A DNA stretch of 15,487 nt from Zoogloeaceae bacterium (GTDB lineage Bacteria; Pseudomonadota; Gammaproteobacteria; Burkholderiales; Rhodocyclaceae). Under the pieces are notes generated by a model. It was not told the origin of the DNA. It saw nothing but the letters and a program-made list of their open reading frames with translations, and made no database searches. This document shows positions 5,833-13,975 of the stretch, piece after piece (position 1 is the first letter of the stretch; each line of letters opens with the position of its first letter). The DNA lies in contig JAIRLE010000082.1 of the NCBI GenBank assembly GCA_031259605.1, positions 1-15,487 of the forward strand, given 5' to 3'. A program made the translations under genes and the position numbers.

Positions 5833-7504
5833 ACCTGACCGCCCGCCAGCGGATGGCGGTTCTGGCGATGCCGTCGTTATCGGTCAGGTGTTCGATGTCG
5901 ATGTCGTCGGACGCCAGGCGAGCGCAGATGAGGTAGCTGATGCGCGCGATGTCTTCCGGCAGCAGGACTTGCGGCAGGGTGGCGTCCAGCGCCAGTTCTT
6001 CGCGCGCTCCGGTATCCTCTGCCGCCGTGATCCGGCGGGTGAGCCAGGTGCCGTCTTTCAAGACAATCAGGATGTCCTGTCTGCCGGGTGTGCCGACGCC
6101 AAATCTGGCGTAACCGACGCGCGCGACCGGCAGGGTCGTTCCCCAGGCGGGCGCGACGGGCGTCAGGTCGGCGGCGTGTGTCGGCACCCACACGGCTTTT
6201 TGCCGTCCGTTCAGAGCGTAGAGCAAATCCAGAAGGGCGAGCGTGGCGGCGCGGTTGCCGGTGAGGAAGCGGTGATCGAGCGTCTGGAACGCCCGATCCG
6301 CCGCGTCCGTTACCGTTATCACCCCGGTTTCGTTGTCCAGGGTGAAGGTGATCCGCTCTTGTGAACGGGTGAGCGTCCGGTCTTCGTTCGGGCGCTCCAA
6401 AAACAACGGCAGTCCGCGCCAGGTATCAATGGGCAGGGTGCCAGCGCGGCTTCTCGGTTCCAGCAGTTGGAAATCGACATCGAGGGTATCGAGCGCGTCC
6501 GTATGCCGTTCGGCTTGTGGTGGAGACACCAGCCGCCCCATGCGGCACGGGTAGAGGCGCGAGGACACCGGCCAGTCGTTTTGCAGTTCGCGGCGCAGCA
6601 AGAGACCATCGGCGCGCACTTCCAGCACTTCCTCCGCCTCGTGCGTCAGGGCGCTGGCGTCGTCGACCAGCAGCGCCAGCAGACCGACGGCGAAATCAAA
6701 GCCCTGTGTTCGGCAGGGGATGAAGGTAGCGCCCTTGGCGAGCGCCCCGGTCAGGCGTTGCGCGTCCTGCCAGAGGGGGACGCACCAGGCGCGCGCCGCC
6801 CATTTGTTGAGCGCCAGATCGAGAAAGGCGCGATCGGCGTTCGCCACGATCAGCCGCGCCGAAAGCTGCGCGCGCGGCGCATGGCGCATCGCCCGCCGTT
6901 GCTCCGTGCCGTTCTCCGAGGTCAGCACATCGGTAAGCCAGGAGATGCGCTCATGTACTGGTTCCGACCAGTCGACCGGCCAGGGGAAGGCAACGACGCG
7001 GTTGCCGGTAACATGCACGCGCGGATCGGCGATGCCGGAAAAGCCGAAGGTGAGGGTAAGACTGATCGCCGACGGCCCGATGGGGGAGATCGCCAGCGCG
7101 TAGAGGGTTTCTTCCAGCGGCGCGTAGGTGTGTGGCAGGGTGTGCGGTAGCTCGATCTCCGTGCCTTCTTCGAGGCCGGTAATATGGGTGAGCGTCTGCG
7201 ACGTGAGCCAGGCGTTCCACACCCAGAGGTCGATCCGCTGTTCGACGGCTAAATTGCCGACGTCGATATCGGCAGGCAAGACATGCACTCTGTAGTAATA
7301 GTCATCGACATACGCGCCCAGCAGTTGCCCGGCGTATTCATGCCGCGCCGCGGATGCGACGGGAAAGCCGCGCAGGACGGGAGCATCGCCGGGCGAGGCC
7401 AGATTCACGGCGGACGCGATGTCGGTGCGCGCGAAGCCGTAGAAGTCCGGCGTCAGATTGTCGTTCTGACCGCCAAACGCGGGCTGGACGTGGGAGATAG
7501 GCAT
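5831..7504 (-). CDS. Phage tail protein, probable distal tail/tail-tip component
   Basis: 557 residues beginning MPISHVQPAFGGQNDNLTPD. The sequence is beta-rich, with no membrane segment or signal peptide. The first ~100 residues contain GFPVASAARHEYAGQLLGAY; a central region (residues ~190-330) has HERISWLTDVLTSENGTEQR and CVPLWQDAQRL; the C-terminal region holds GYARFGVGTPGRQDILIVLK. The ENGTEQR ... R repeat pattern with WxxxxxVPLW is what I associate with tail-tip proteins upstream of DUF2163 genes in siphovirus and gene-transfer-agent-like clusters. I cannot assign it to a named family with certainty. No Shine-Dalgarno precedes the ATG at 7504; the preceding bases are heptamer repeat. It may be translated by coupling or by a weak start. 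The gene is otherwise intact. Confidence 0.75.
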   Translation of the reverse strand: MPISHVQPAFGGQNDNLTPDFYGFARTDIASAVNLASPGDAPVLRGFPVASAARHEYAGQLLGAYVDDYYYRVHVLPADIDVGNLAVEQRIDLWVWNAWLTSQTLTHITGLEEGTEIELPHTLPHTYAPLEETLYALAISPIGPSAISLTLTFGFSGIADPRVHVTGNRVVAFPWPVDWSEPVHERISWLTDVLTSENGTEQRRAMRHAPRAQLSARLIVANADRAFLDLALNKWAARAWCVPLWQDAQRLTGALAKGATFIPCRTQGFDFAVGLLALLVDDASALTHEAEEVLEVRADGLLLRRELQNDWPVSSRLYPCRMGRLVSPPQAERHTDALDTLDVDFQLLEPRSRAGTLPIDTWRGLPLFLERPNEDRTLTRSQERITFTLDNETGVITVTDAADRAFQTLDHRFLTGNRAATLALLDLLYALNGRQKAVWVPTHAADLTPVAPAWGTTLPVARVGYARFGVGTPGRQDILIVLKDGTWLTRRITAAEDTGAREELALDATLPQVLLPEDIARISYLICARLASDDIDIEHLTDNDGIARTAIRWRAVR

Positions 7505-7525
7505 GATCAGGTATCAGGGATCAGA
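7505..7525. repeat. Heptamer repeat, three units of ATCAGG type
   Basis: Units GATCAGG, TATCAGG and GATCAGA directly abut the start codon of the 557-aa tail gene. Here the plus strand carries the purine-rich version, opposite to the other gaps, so the coding strand has CTGATMC units with no ribosome-binding motif. Bases 7526-7569 hold no gene or structure that I recognise. Confidence 0.85.
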
Positions 7526-7569
7526 CTTAAAGCAGGTTTGTGTAGGTTTGGCAGAACGGTTTCTACCTT

Positions 7570-7597
7570 CTGATTCCTGATTACTGACATCTGATCG
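7570..7597. repeat. Heptamer repeat, four CTGAYNN units, running into a coding end
   Basis: Units CTGATTC, CTGATTA, CTGACAT and CTGATCG span the stop codon (7581-7583) of the 275-aa structural gene, so the last four or five residues of that protein (AIRCQ) are encoded by repeat sequence. The array may have displaced the original stop codon. Confidence 0.8.
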
Positions 7598-8408
7598 CCC
7601 ATCCGAAGCTGTTCGAGTGCTGCCCGCTGATGCTTCCCGAAATATACTTCCGATACCAGGGAAATACTTTCCACTCGTCGTTACCGAGCGTGAGGATTTG
7701 GCCGGGCATGTAGTTGTTGACGCGCAGGGTTCTGGCGTGTTCGAGGTCGGCGACGAGCGACACCATGCTGGAGGGGCGTGACAGCCAGGCGCGCAGCGGC
7801 AGCAGGATTGCTTCGGAATTCCAGGCATTGGGCGAGACGGCGTTCAGCGGTTGAATGCCCAGTGCCGCGTTCATAGCGTTGCCCCATCCGCCGCCGTCCA
7901 GGCCATGATGCACATAGTTGTTGGAAGGCTCTCGTGACCAGAAAATGGCGGCGGACGTTTGATAGTCATACCCCATCCGACCATCAATATCGCAGATAAT
8001 CGAGGTGCCCGTCGCGCGGTGCGTCGCCGAAAGCCATGCGCCGGTACCCGGCAGTCCGGCGACCGTGGATTTGCCGAACGCCAGATACTGGAAATACTCG
8101 ACGTTGTAATGCACGACGAAATAGACATCGCCCGCGAAGGCGAAGGCGTGCCAGACACAGGGGTAGGCGATTGGATCGGCGGACGGCCCCAGATACAGGG
8201 TGCCGGGCGCGGTGCCGGTGAGGCTGCCGCTGGAGGTTCCGGTGCCGCCGGATAGGTCAAGGCCGCTGGCGGTTTGGGTGACGGCGAAATAACAGCCGTC
8301 GTTGAAAATCAGGTTGCCGGAAACCGACCAGCCCGCGGCGGCGGCCGCCGTCTTCAGCGCCTGTTGCAAATCGGCTGGCGTGCCCGCGCTTCCCGTGGTG
8401 TAGGTCAT
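7581..8408 (-). CDS. Phage tail/virion structural protein (275 aa), pair member 2
   Basis: A Gly/Ser/aromatic-rich beta protein starting MTYTTGSAGTPADLQQALKT. A short helical start (LKTAAAAAGWSV) is followed by a beta core: CYFAVTQTASGLDL, GDVYFVVHYNVEYFQYLAFGK, and near the C-terminus NDEWKVFPWYRK and SFGWAIRC. I know such proteins from phage tail operons but not a function. It parallels its upstream neighbour in size and layout, including a helix ending in GW, a mid-protein V-Y-F block and a D/N-xx-V-x-x-x-Y-R segment followed by an ALRMD or WAIRC end. The start follows the neighbour's TGA by one base. Possible roles are tail-tip decoration or receptor contact (inference). Confidence 0.75.
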   Translation of the reverse strand: MTYTTGSAGTPADLQQALKTAAAAAGWSVSGNLIFNDGCYFAVTQTASGLDLSGGTGTSSGSLTGTAPGTLYLGPSADPIAYPCVWHAFAFAGDVYFVVHYNVEYFQYLAFGKSTVAGLPGTGAWLSATHRATGTSIICDIDGRMGYDYQTSAAIFWSREPSNNYVHHGLDGGGWGNAMNAALGIQPLNAVSPNAWNSEAILLPLRAWLSRPSSMVSLVADLEHARTLRVNNYMPGQILTLGNDEWKVFPWYRKYISGSISGQHSNSFGWAIRCQ

Positions 8409-8409
8409 T

Positions 8410-9234
8410 TCAGTTATCCATCCTCAATGCGTAGTAATCGGCGAAGCCGGTGCGGTACACGTCCTCGATGACCACGTAGTCGACGCCGTCGAGGGTGATG
8501 GTTGATTCCGTCACCATGTCGAAGCCGGAAACATAGTAGACACCCTCCAGCGCGCCGTAGACGCCGTTAACGTCATAAAGTTCGACCGGCAGCAGCGGAT
8601 AGTTGCCGCTGGTATCGCGCAGCTTGCCGCTGATGAAGGTGTTTGACCACGGGTGCGCGTAGGGTTGGATGATGCCGCTGTTGGTGCGCAGCTTCAGGTT
8701 GGCGCGATTGCCCTTGTAGGGCATGGAGTGCACGGTATCGGAAAAGCGGGTTGCCGCCGCGCCGTTGAGCATCCCGGCGCAGACCAGCGGGTAGGGGTAC
8801 TGTTTGGGGCGGGCGTAGGGCATCATCTTGCCCAGGTAGAACGATTCATACACCGGCGTGCCGACCTTCAACGCCCCGGCGATCCTTCCCGGCGTAGTGG
8901 TCAGCCAGAAGTCGATCCGCTGGTTGTGCGCCGGGATGCCGGAGAGCATCGCGCCCGGCTGGTTATCGAAGGAATTGCCGGGAACATAGCCGGTGAACGC
9001 CCCGGCGCAGAGGTTGTAATAGTCGGCACCGGCGTCCTGATAGGTGCGCAGGCCGATGAAGATTTCCTCCGTGCCGGTGTAACCGTCGCCCTTGAGAATC
9101 AGTTCGCGGTTGGCGGAAACGTCGTCATAGCGCAACACCGTCCAGCCATTGGCAACGGCGAAGTCCCTGAAGACTTCCAGAAATTCGTAATGCGCCCACT
9201 GATTGGCGTTGTCTACATGGTCGATCACGTGCAT
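8410..9234 (-). CDS. Phage tail/virion structural protein (274 aa), pair member 1
   Basis: Starts MHVIDHVDNANQWAHYEFLE and continues into a helix (FRDFAVANGWTVLRYDD) and a beta-rich body with TEEIFIGLRTYQD, IDFWLTTTPGRIAGALKVG, YESFYLGKMMPYARPKQYPY and VVIEDVYRTGFADYYALRMD. Similar proteins occur after tape measure genes in phage tail operons, generally unnamed structural proteins. GAGG six bases before the ATG at 9234 gives a good ribosome-binding site and lies in the heptamer array upstream. It probably forms part of the distal tail or its decoration together with the next gene; function is not established. Confidence 0.75.
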   Translation of the reverse strand: MHVIDHVDNANQWAHYEFLEVFRDFAVANGWTVLRYDDVSANRELILKGDGYTGTEEIFIGLRTYQDAGADYYNLCAGAFTGYVPGNSFDNQPGAMLSGIPAHNQRIDFWLTTTPGRIAGALKVGTPVYESFYLGKMMPYARPKQYPYPLVCAGMLNGAAATRFSDTVHSMPYKGNRANLKLRTNSGIIQPYAHPWSNTFISGKLRDTSGNYPLLPVELYDVNGVYGALEGVYYVSGFDMVTESTITLDGVDYVVIEDVYRTGFADYYALRMDN

Positions 9235-9240
9235 GTTTTA

Positions 9241-9282
9241 CCTCTGTCTTCTGAACCTCTGTCCTGATCGGAAGACGGAAGA
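9241..9282. repeat. Heptamer repeat with strand switch
   Basis: Six 7-base units run between the tape measure and the 274-aa gene: pyrimidine-rich units (CCTCTGT, CTTCTGA and variants) up to ~9268, then two purine-rich CGGAAGA units. The change of strand creates an inverted repeat (GTCTTC at 9245 with GAAGAC at 9270). The first unit gives the Shine-Dalgarno of the 274-aa gene. Confidence 0.8.
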
Positions 9283-9294
9283 CAGTAATTCTTG

Positions 9295-9311
9295 CGGGCG
9301 CGAAGCGCCCG
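9295..9311. other. Perfect 7-bp stem-loop between tape measure and downstream gene
   Basis: CGGGCGC, GAA and GCGCCCG form a 7-bp GC-only stem with a 3-base loop, located between two heptamer arrays. No T tract follows in either direction, so it is not a classical terminator; it could attenuate or process the leftward tail transcript after the tape measure gene. It may also be part of a REP-like unit with the flanking heptamers. Confidence 0.7.
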
Positions 9312-9320
9312 GTAACTCTA

Positions 9321-9348
9321 CTGTCCTCTGTCCTCTGTCTTCTGAACC
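9321..9348. repeat. Heptamer repeat, CTGTCCT units abutting the tape measure stop
   Basis: Two CTGTCCT units, then CTGTCTT and CTGAACC, end one base before the TAG of the tape measure gene (9349-9351). The first three units are identical, over 20 contiguous bases, to those at 5807-5826, more than 3 kb away. Confidence 0.9.
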
Positions 9349-12300
9349 CTAAACGCCCAATATCTGCCGGAACTTCTGCGGGTTTCTGGAGAGCATGATT
9401 TCGATGGCCTTTTCGCCGCCGGGCGAGCGCATGGCTTCGTTGATGCGTTTGGGGTCGTCGACCATGTAGAACGCCAGGCGGTTATCGACGGAAGTGGAAA
9501 CGTTGGCGGCCTGTGGCGTCCAGTTGGCGGCGATGTGGCGCATGGGGTCGTTGGCGGCGGGCGCGGCGGGGACGTGGCCACCATCGGCAAAGCCGGGCAG
9601 GGCGAGGGATTTGGCGAAGCGCGCTGCGCTGGCCAGCCCATAGCGATTGAGCACTTCGAGGAAGGCGCGCGTGCCCGGCTGCCGCACAACTTTGCGCCGG
9701 GTGACGAACTCGCCGGGTGTGCCCCAGTAAAGCGTGTTGTCTGAGGTGTCGGAAACCGAATGCCCCGGCAACGTGCCGCCTTCGGCAAAACCGAAGAGCG
9801 ACATGATGCCGCCGAATAAGCCGCCAATGCCGCCGCCGGAAGACGCGCCTGTCGCCGCCGCGCCCTGAAGCGCTCCGGCAGCCGCCATCTGCTGCGTTGC
9901 CGCTGCGGAAAGCGAACCGCCCGCCGTGCTTTGCAGGCTGGCCGCCGTGGTTTCCATACCCGCCGCGGTCGTTTGCAGCCCTGCTGCCGTTGTCTGCATT
10001 CCCGCCGCTGTCGTCTGCGTCGCACCGGCGCTGGTGAGCGTGGTGGCGGAGCCTGTAAGCGTGGCGATGGCGCTCTGGAACTGCGCCACCGCTGCCTGGA
10101 ATTGTCCCGATGCCGTGGAAAGCTGCCCGGACGCCGCCGTCAGCGCGCCGCTGGCTTGTCCTTCCGCCGTCTGCTGAACGCCGTTGCCGAACAGCGCCCC
10201 CAGTAACCCGCCCGCGCCGTTCGCACCCTGGTTGGCGGAGGCGAACAGACCGGCGAGCGGCCCGCCATCGCGCATGAAATACTGGATGGCGTTGTCGGCA
10301 TACATCTTGATCAGCGATTCCGCCACGGTGGAGGCCAGTTCGTGGATCGCCTCACGCAGCGTCATCGTGCCGTCCGCCAGACCCTGAATCGCCGATTGCA
10401 GACCGCTGGTCAAACCGTTTTTGATGGTTGTCTCGAACAGCGTGGTGGTGGCTTGCAGGCGCTTCATCTGGTCATCGAGTGCCGCCAGCGCCGCCCTTGC
10501 CTGTTCGCCGACAGCGCCGGGAACCTTGGCCAGCGCCTCCAGCAGCGGCTTTTGTTTCAACAATTCCGCGCCGATTCTCTGATGCAGGTTGAGCAGCTTT
10601 TCCTGCGCCTCGACTTCGGTCAGGGTGCCGACCTCGCGCCCGGTGGAAATGCTCTGCTCCTCCTGACTTTGCAGGGTGCGGATTTTTTCTACGTCCGCCA
10701 GCACCCCGTCCAGCTTCGCCTTTTGCTCTTCCAGCCCTTGCAGTTGCACCACGATATTCAGATCGGCCTGCGCGGTGAGGCTGCCCGCGTCAATCTCGGC
10801 TTGCAGCTTGTCGTGGATGTCCTTGTAGCGGGCGGCAATCTCCCGCGCCGCCGTGTCCTCGCCCTGCATCTTGGCGAGTTCCAGGGTAATGGCGGGCATG
10901 GCGGCGGCGATGTCCTTCTGCCGCTTGTTGGCGTCGGTGAGCTTTTTGAGTGAGGCCGTGACGGTATCCACGGCGTCCGCATGGGCAAACAGCGCCGCCT
11001 TCTGCTGCGCGGAAAGCTTCAAGGCGTTTTCGTCGGTCTTTAGCCAGTTTTCCAGCGCATCCCGCGCCTTGGTCGTCGATTCGAACACGCCCGCTTCCGC
11101 CTTGGCGCGCTGCTGTTCGGCTTCCACCAGTTGCCGGGTGAGATCGCGCGTTTTTGAAAGGTTGGCTTCGGCAATCGGATCGCGCTTTGTGCCACCACCG
11201 CCGGTTCTTCGGCGAGCGTTGAAGGCGTCCAGTTCGCGCGCCAGGCGAATGGCTTCCTCAACGTCTTTTTGATCCGGGTCTACCCATGTGGGTATTTTGT
11301 CGCGCGTGAGTTCGCCAAGCGCGGAGGGGTCTTTCAGATTCGCCAGTTGCCTTTTTATGCCATCGATGTATTTCCTCGCGTCGACCGTTCCCTCCGAAAG
11401 GGCTGTATTCAGTGTGCCGACCCCGCCCGCGGCGTCCAGCATCGCGCTCTTGAGTTCCTGCACGACACCCGACAGCCCCCGCACGGACTGCTGCGATTCC
11501 TGTGCTTTGTCAATCAGCCCGATCAGCCGGTCGCGCGTGGATTTCACCATGCCGCCCGCGCCCGCCACGGCGTTGGCCGCATTGTCCCAATCGGCGGGGA
11601 CTTTCGTCCCCACTTTCCTTGATTCTTCCAGCACCACCCGGAAAGCGTTCCGCGCGTCTTCGGCAATCTTGCCCGTGTAATTCGCGCCTTTCGCGCCCAG
11701 GCGTTCGAGTTCCGCCGCCTGTTTCCGGTAGGATTTCGACAGATCGTCAAGTTCTTTCTGCCGTTCGGTCAACTCCCCTTGCCGCTGCGCGTCCGAGAGT
11801 TTCAGGAACGCCTGGCGCACATCCTCGATCGGCTTTTCCAGGTCTTCGAGATGGCTCTTGATTTCATCCGCCGCCGCCTTGCCTTCCCGCCCGAAAGCGG
11901 AAAAGGCGGTGACGCCCGCCATCAGGAGGGTGAGGACTACCCCGACAGGCCCGCCCAGAAAGCCCATCACGCCGCGCAACACGGCCATGCTCTTCGCCGC
12001 CGCGCCCGTTGCGGCAGAGGCGGCGGTCATGCTGGCGGAAAGGGCGGCGGCGCGCGCTTTCAAGCCGATCAATATCTGCCCCGCCATGACACCGAATGTC
12101 CGAAATACCAAGGTCAATGCCTTGCTGGAGACCAGGAGCGTGAGCATCAGTGTCGAGAACATGGCAACCGAGGGCAGGTTCGTTGCTATCCCGTTGAAAA
12201 CCTGCGCGATGCTGGTTCCGGCGTCGATCATGACCTTCACGATCGGCAGGAACAATGCCCCCATCGATTCCGCCAGGACTTCCACGTTCTGTTTGAGTAT

Positions 12301-13641
12301 CTTTATCTTGTTGTCGGCGGATTCCATCTGCCGCAGGAATTCCGCGTGCATCGATCCGGCTTCCACGGTCTGGATTTTCGTCAGCGCCGCCCGGTATTGA
12401 TCCAGCCCTTGCGTCAGGCGGGCAATTTCTGGCGCGTGCTCGCGCCCGAAAATCTTGGTCAGGATGTCGGTGCGCGCCGCGCCGTCCAATGACTTCAGCG
12501 ATGTCAGAAAAGAGAGCAGCGCTTCCTGCGGTTTTTCGCGGATGTCGGCGGCCAGTTGTCTGGCGGTCAGCCCCAGGCGCGCCAGCGCGTCCTGCGCATC
12601 CTCGGAGAGCGACCCGACGGTCTGCAAGCGTTCCAGCAGTCCGCCCAATGAGGTGGCGGCAACTCGGGGCGACATGCCCAGCGCGTTCATCGTCGCCGAC
12701 AAGGCCGCCGCCTCGCGTTCCGTCAGGCCGAAATTCCTTGCCGAGCCGCCAATTCTGGTCATGGTTTCCACGATGGCGCGCTCGTTGGTCGCCATCGTAT
12801 TGCCCAGACCATTGATCGCGTCGCCCAGCGCCTCGATTTCTGCGAGCGGTACGCCATAGACGTTCATCATCCGCGCCACCACGTTCCCGGCTTCTTCCGA
12901 GGTCATCTTGAAGGCCGCCGACATTTCCGCCGTGAGGCGAATGAACTGCTCCATGTCCTCGATGGGAATGCCCATCTGCCCGCCCGCCTGCGCCATTTGC
13001 GTCAGGCCGCCCAGCCCGCCCTCCACGGGCATGGACTGCGCCATGTTTTTCAGGGATTCGGCAAGCCCGGCGATCTGCGCATCCGTGCCGTCCACCACCT
13101 TGGCGACGCCGGTCATGCCCGCCTCAAAATCTATCGCCACCTGGGTCATCTTGGCGATTCCGGCGGCGGAGACGGCAAGCGACGCCAGCGCGACCTTGGC
13201 GTTTCCCAGCGCCGTCGCCCAGCCATTGGTCTCTTCCTTCAGCCGGTTTATTTCCGTCGTCATCCGAAACGCCGCCTGCCAGCGTTCGGGAAAAGTGGCT
13301 TCACCGGATGCTTTCATCTGCGCGTAGGCGTTGCGCACTTTCTGGATGTCCGCCTGAATGGCGCTGTGCGAGCGCAGACCCAGAAAATCGCGCGACTGGT
13401 TGAAGGCAAAGCCCTTGTTGAAGTCGGCAATGAGCTTCTGATATTCCGGATTCAGGCTGGCGAGCGCCGTCTTGCCTTCGCGCACCTTGCGGGCAATATC
13501 CTCAATCGCCTTGATTTCGACCTTGGACTTGCCTATACTCTCAAGAGAGGCGCGTGCCTGGCGAGTGAAGGCATCGAGATTGCTCTTGCCGCTGGCGGCG
13601 TCGACGTTGATCTTCAGCGCAATGGAAAGGTTATCTGCCAT
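9349..13641 (-). CDS. Phage tail tape measure protein
   Basis: 1430 residues, the ruler and chaperoned core of a long tail. Residues ~1-160 are helical. Residues ~165-380 match the conserved tape measure core (PhageMin_Tail/TP901 type): DFEAGMTGVAKVVDGTDAQI, LTQMAQAGGQMGIPIEDMEQ, then MNALGMSPRVAATSLGGLLE. Hydrophobic segments lie near residues 495-515 and 550-575. Long coiled-coil regions follow (~590-1100). Residues ~1160-1250 form a run of seven-residue repeats. The C-terminus has the usual Gly-rich tail motif (FAEGGTLPGHSVSD, TPGEFVTRRKVV). At the usual ~0.15 nm per residue the tail would be near 210 nm (inference). It follows the frameshifted chaperone gene, the standard order, interrupted only by an antisense membrane gene whose start overlaps its own. 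The ATG at 13641 has only a weak GGGTG upstream. Confidence 0.95.
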   Translation of the reverse strand: MADNLSIALKINVDAASGKSNLDAFTRQARASLESIGKSKVEIKAIEDIARKVREGKTALASLNPEYQKLIADFNKGFAFNQSRDFLGLRSHSAIQADIQKVRNAYAQMKASGEATFPERWQAAFRMTTEINRLKEETNGWATALGNAKVALASLAVSAAGIAKMTQVAIDFEAGMTGVAKVVDGTDAQIAGLAESLKNMAQSMPVEGGLGGLTQMAQAGGQMGIPIEDMEQFIRLTAEMSAAFKMTSEEAGNVVARMMNVYGVPLAEIEALGDAINGLGNTMATNERAIVETMTRIGGSARNFGLTEREAAALSATMNALGMSPRVAATSLGGLLERLQTVGSLSEDAQDALARLGLTARQLAADIREKPQEALLSFLTSLKSLDGAARTDILTKIFGREHAPEIARLTQGLDQYRAALTKIQTVEAGSMHAEFLRQMESADNKIKILKQNVEVLAESMGALFLPIVKVMIDAGTSIAQVFNGIATNLPSVAMFSTLMLTLLVSSKALTLVFRTFGVMAGQILIGLKARAAALSASMTAASAATGAAAKSMAVLRGVMGFLGGPVGVVLTLLMAGVTAFSAFGREGKAAADEIKSHLEDLEKPIEDVRQAFLKLSDAQRQGELTERQKELDDLSKSYRKQAAELERLGAKGANYTGKIAEDARNAFRVVLEESRKVGTKVPADWDNAANAVAGAGGMVKSTRDRLIGLIDKAQESQQSVRGLSGVVQELKSAMLDAAGGVGTLNTALSEGTVDARKYIDGIKRQLANLKDPSALGELTRDKIPTWVDPDQKDVEEAIRLARELDAFNARRRTGGGGTKRDPIAEANLSKTRDLTRQLVEAEQQRAKAEAGVFESTTKARDALENWLKTDENALKLSAQQKAALFAHADAVDTVTASLKKLTDANKRQKDIAAAMPAITLELAKMQGEDTAAREIAARYKDIHDKLQAEIDAGSLTAQADLNIVVQLQGLEEQKAKLDGVLADVEKIRTLQSQEEQSISTGREVGTLTEVEAQEKLLNLHQRIGAELLKQKPLLEALAKVPGAVGEQARAALAALDDQMKRLQATTTLFETTIKNGLTSGLQSAIQGLADGTMTLREAIHELASTVAESLIKMYADNAIQYFMRDGGPLAGLFASANQGANGAGGLLGALFGNGVQQTAEGQASGALTAASGQLSTASGQFQAAVAQFQSAIATLTGSATTLTSAGATQTTAAGMQTTAAGLQTTAAGMETTAASLQSTAGGSLSAAATQQMAAAGALQGAAATGASSGGGIGGLFGGIMSLFGFAEGGTLPGHSVSDTSDNTLYWGTPGEFVTRRKVVRQPGTRAFLEVLNRYGLASAARFAKSLALPGFADGGHVPAAPAANDPMRHIAANWTPQAANVSTSVDNRLAFYMVDDPKRINEAMRSPGGEKAIEIMLSRNPQKFRQILGV
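9920..10024 (-). repeat. 21-bp tandem repeats in the tape measure gene
   Basis: Five degenerate 21-bp units (9920, 9941, 9962, 9983, 10004) encode repeats of the form TTAAGMQ. At the protein level the seven-residue rhythm extends further, from about SGALTAA to GGSLSAA, around twelve units, with Leu/Met/Phe at a fixed position. This fits a helical bundle and internal duplication that can change tail length. Confidence 0.8.
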
Positions 13642-13975
13642 GAACGTTCACCCACGTGGATACATGGAAACAGGCAATGACGCCCTCGAGGATGGGTCAC
13701 TGGTATTCAAATCCGCCGGGAATTTTCTGAAATGTCTGCGATATGACATTTTCTGGTTCAGCGACGCGGACAAACAATCCGGGGCGTTGTACATCGTCCT
13801 GCTCACCGTTTTTCCGGGCGCATTCCTGGTCTGCTGGCTCATCGGCGGGCAGGAGGCTGTCATGATGTTCCTGGGCGCGATCCTTGGGATTGCGTTTGGT
13901 CTGCCGCTCATTCTCCTGGTCTTTCTTCTCTTCGCGGGTGCCATCGGTTTCATTATCGGGTCAGGCGGGAAATAG
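13640..13975 (+). CDS. Small membrane protein on the strand opposite the tail operon
   Basis: 111 residues from the ATG at 13640, chosen because AAAGG lies 9 bases upstream; an ATG at 13664 would give 103 residues. Residues ~1-47 are polar (METGNDALEDGS, LKCLRYDIFWFSDADKQSG). Residues ~48-69 (ALYIVLLTVFPGAFLVCWLI) and ~73-107 (MMFLGAILGIAFGLPLILL, VFLLFAGAIGFII) are strongly hydrophobic, giving two or three transmembrane helices, and the end is short and basic. I do not recognise a family. The gene overlaps the tape measure start head to head and the chaperone extension end by 23 bases tail to tail, so it fills the gap exactly. An independent inserted gene (moron), possibly for superinfection exclusion or another host-membrane effect, is inference. 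Confidence 0.65.
   Translation: MNVHPRGYMETGNDALEDGSLVFKSAGNFLKCLRYDIFWFSDADKQSGALYIVLLTVFPGAFLVCWLIGGQEAVMMFLGAILGIAFGLPLILLVFLLFAGAIGFIIGSGGK

Noticed and set aside
4971..7597. CRISPR array
   Set aside because: The repeats are 7-bp units without 25-35-bp repeats or spacers, scattered in gaps between genes.
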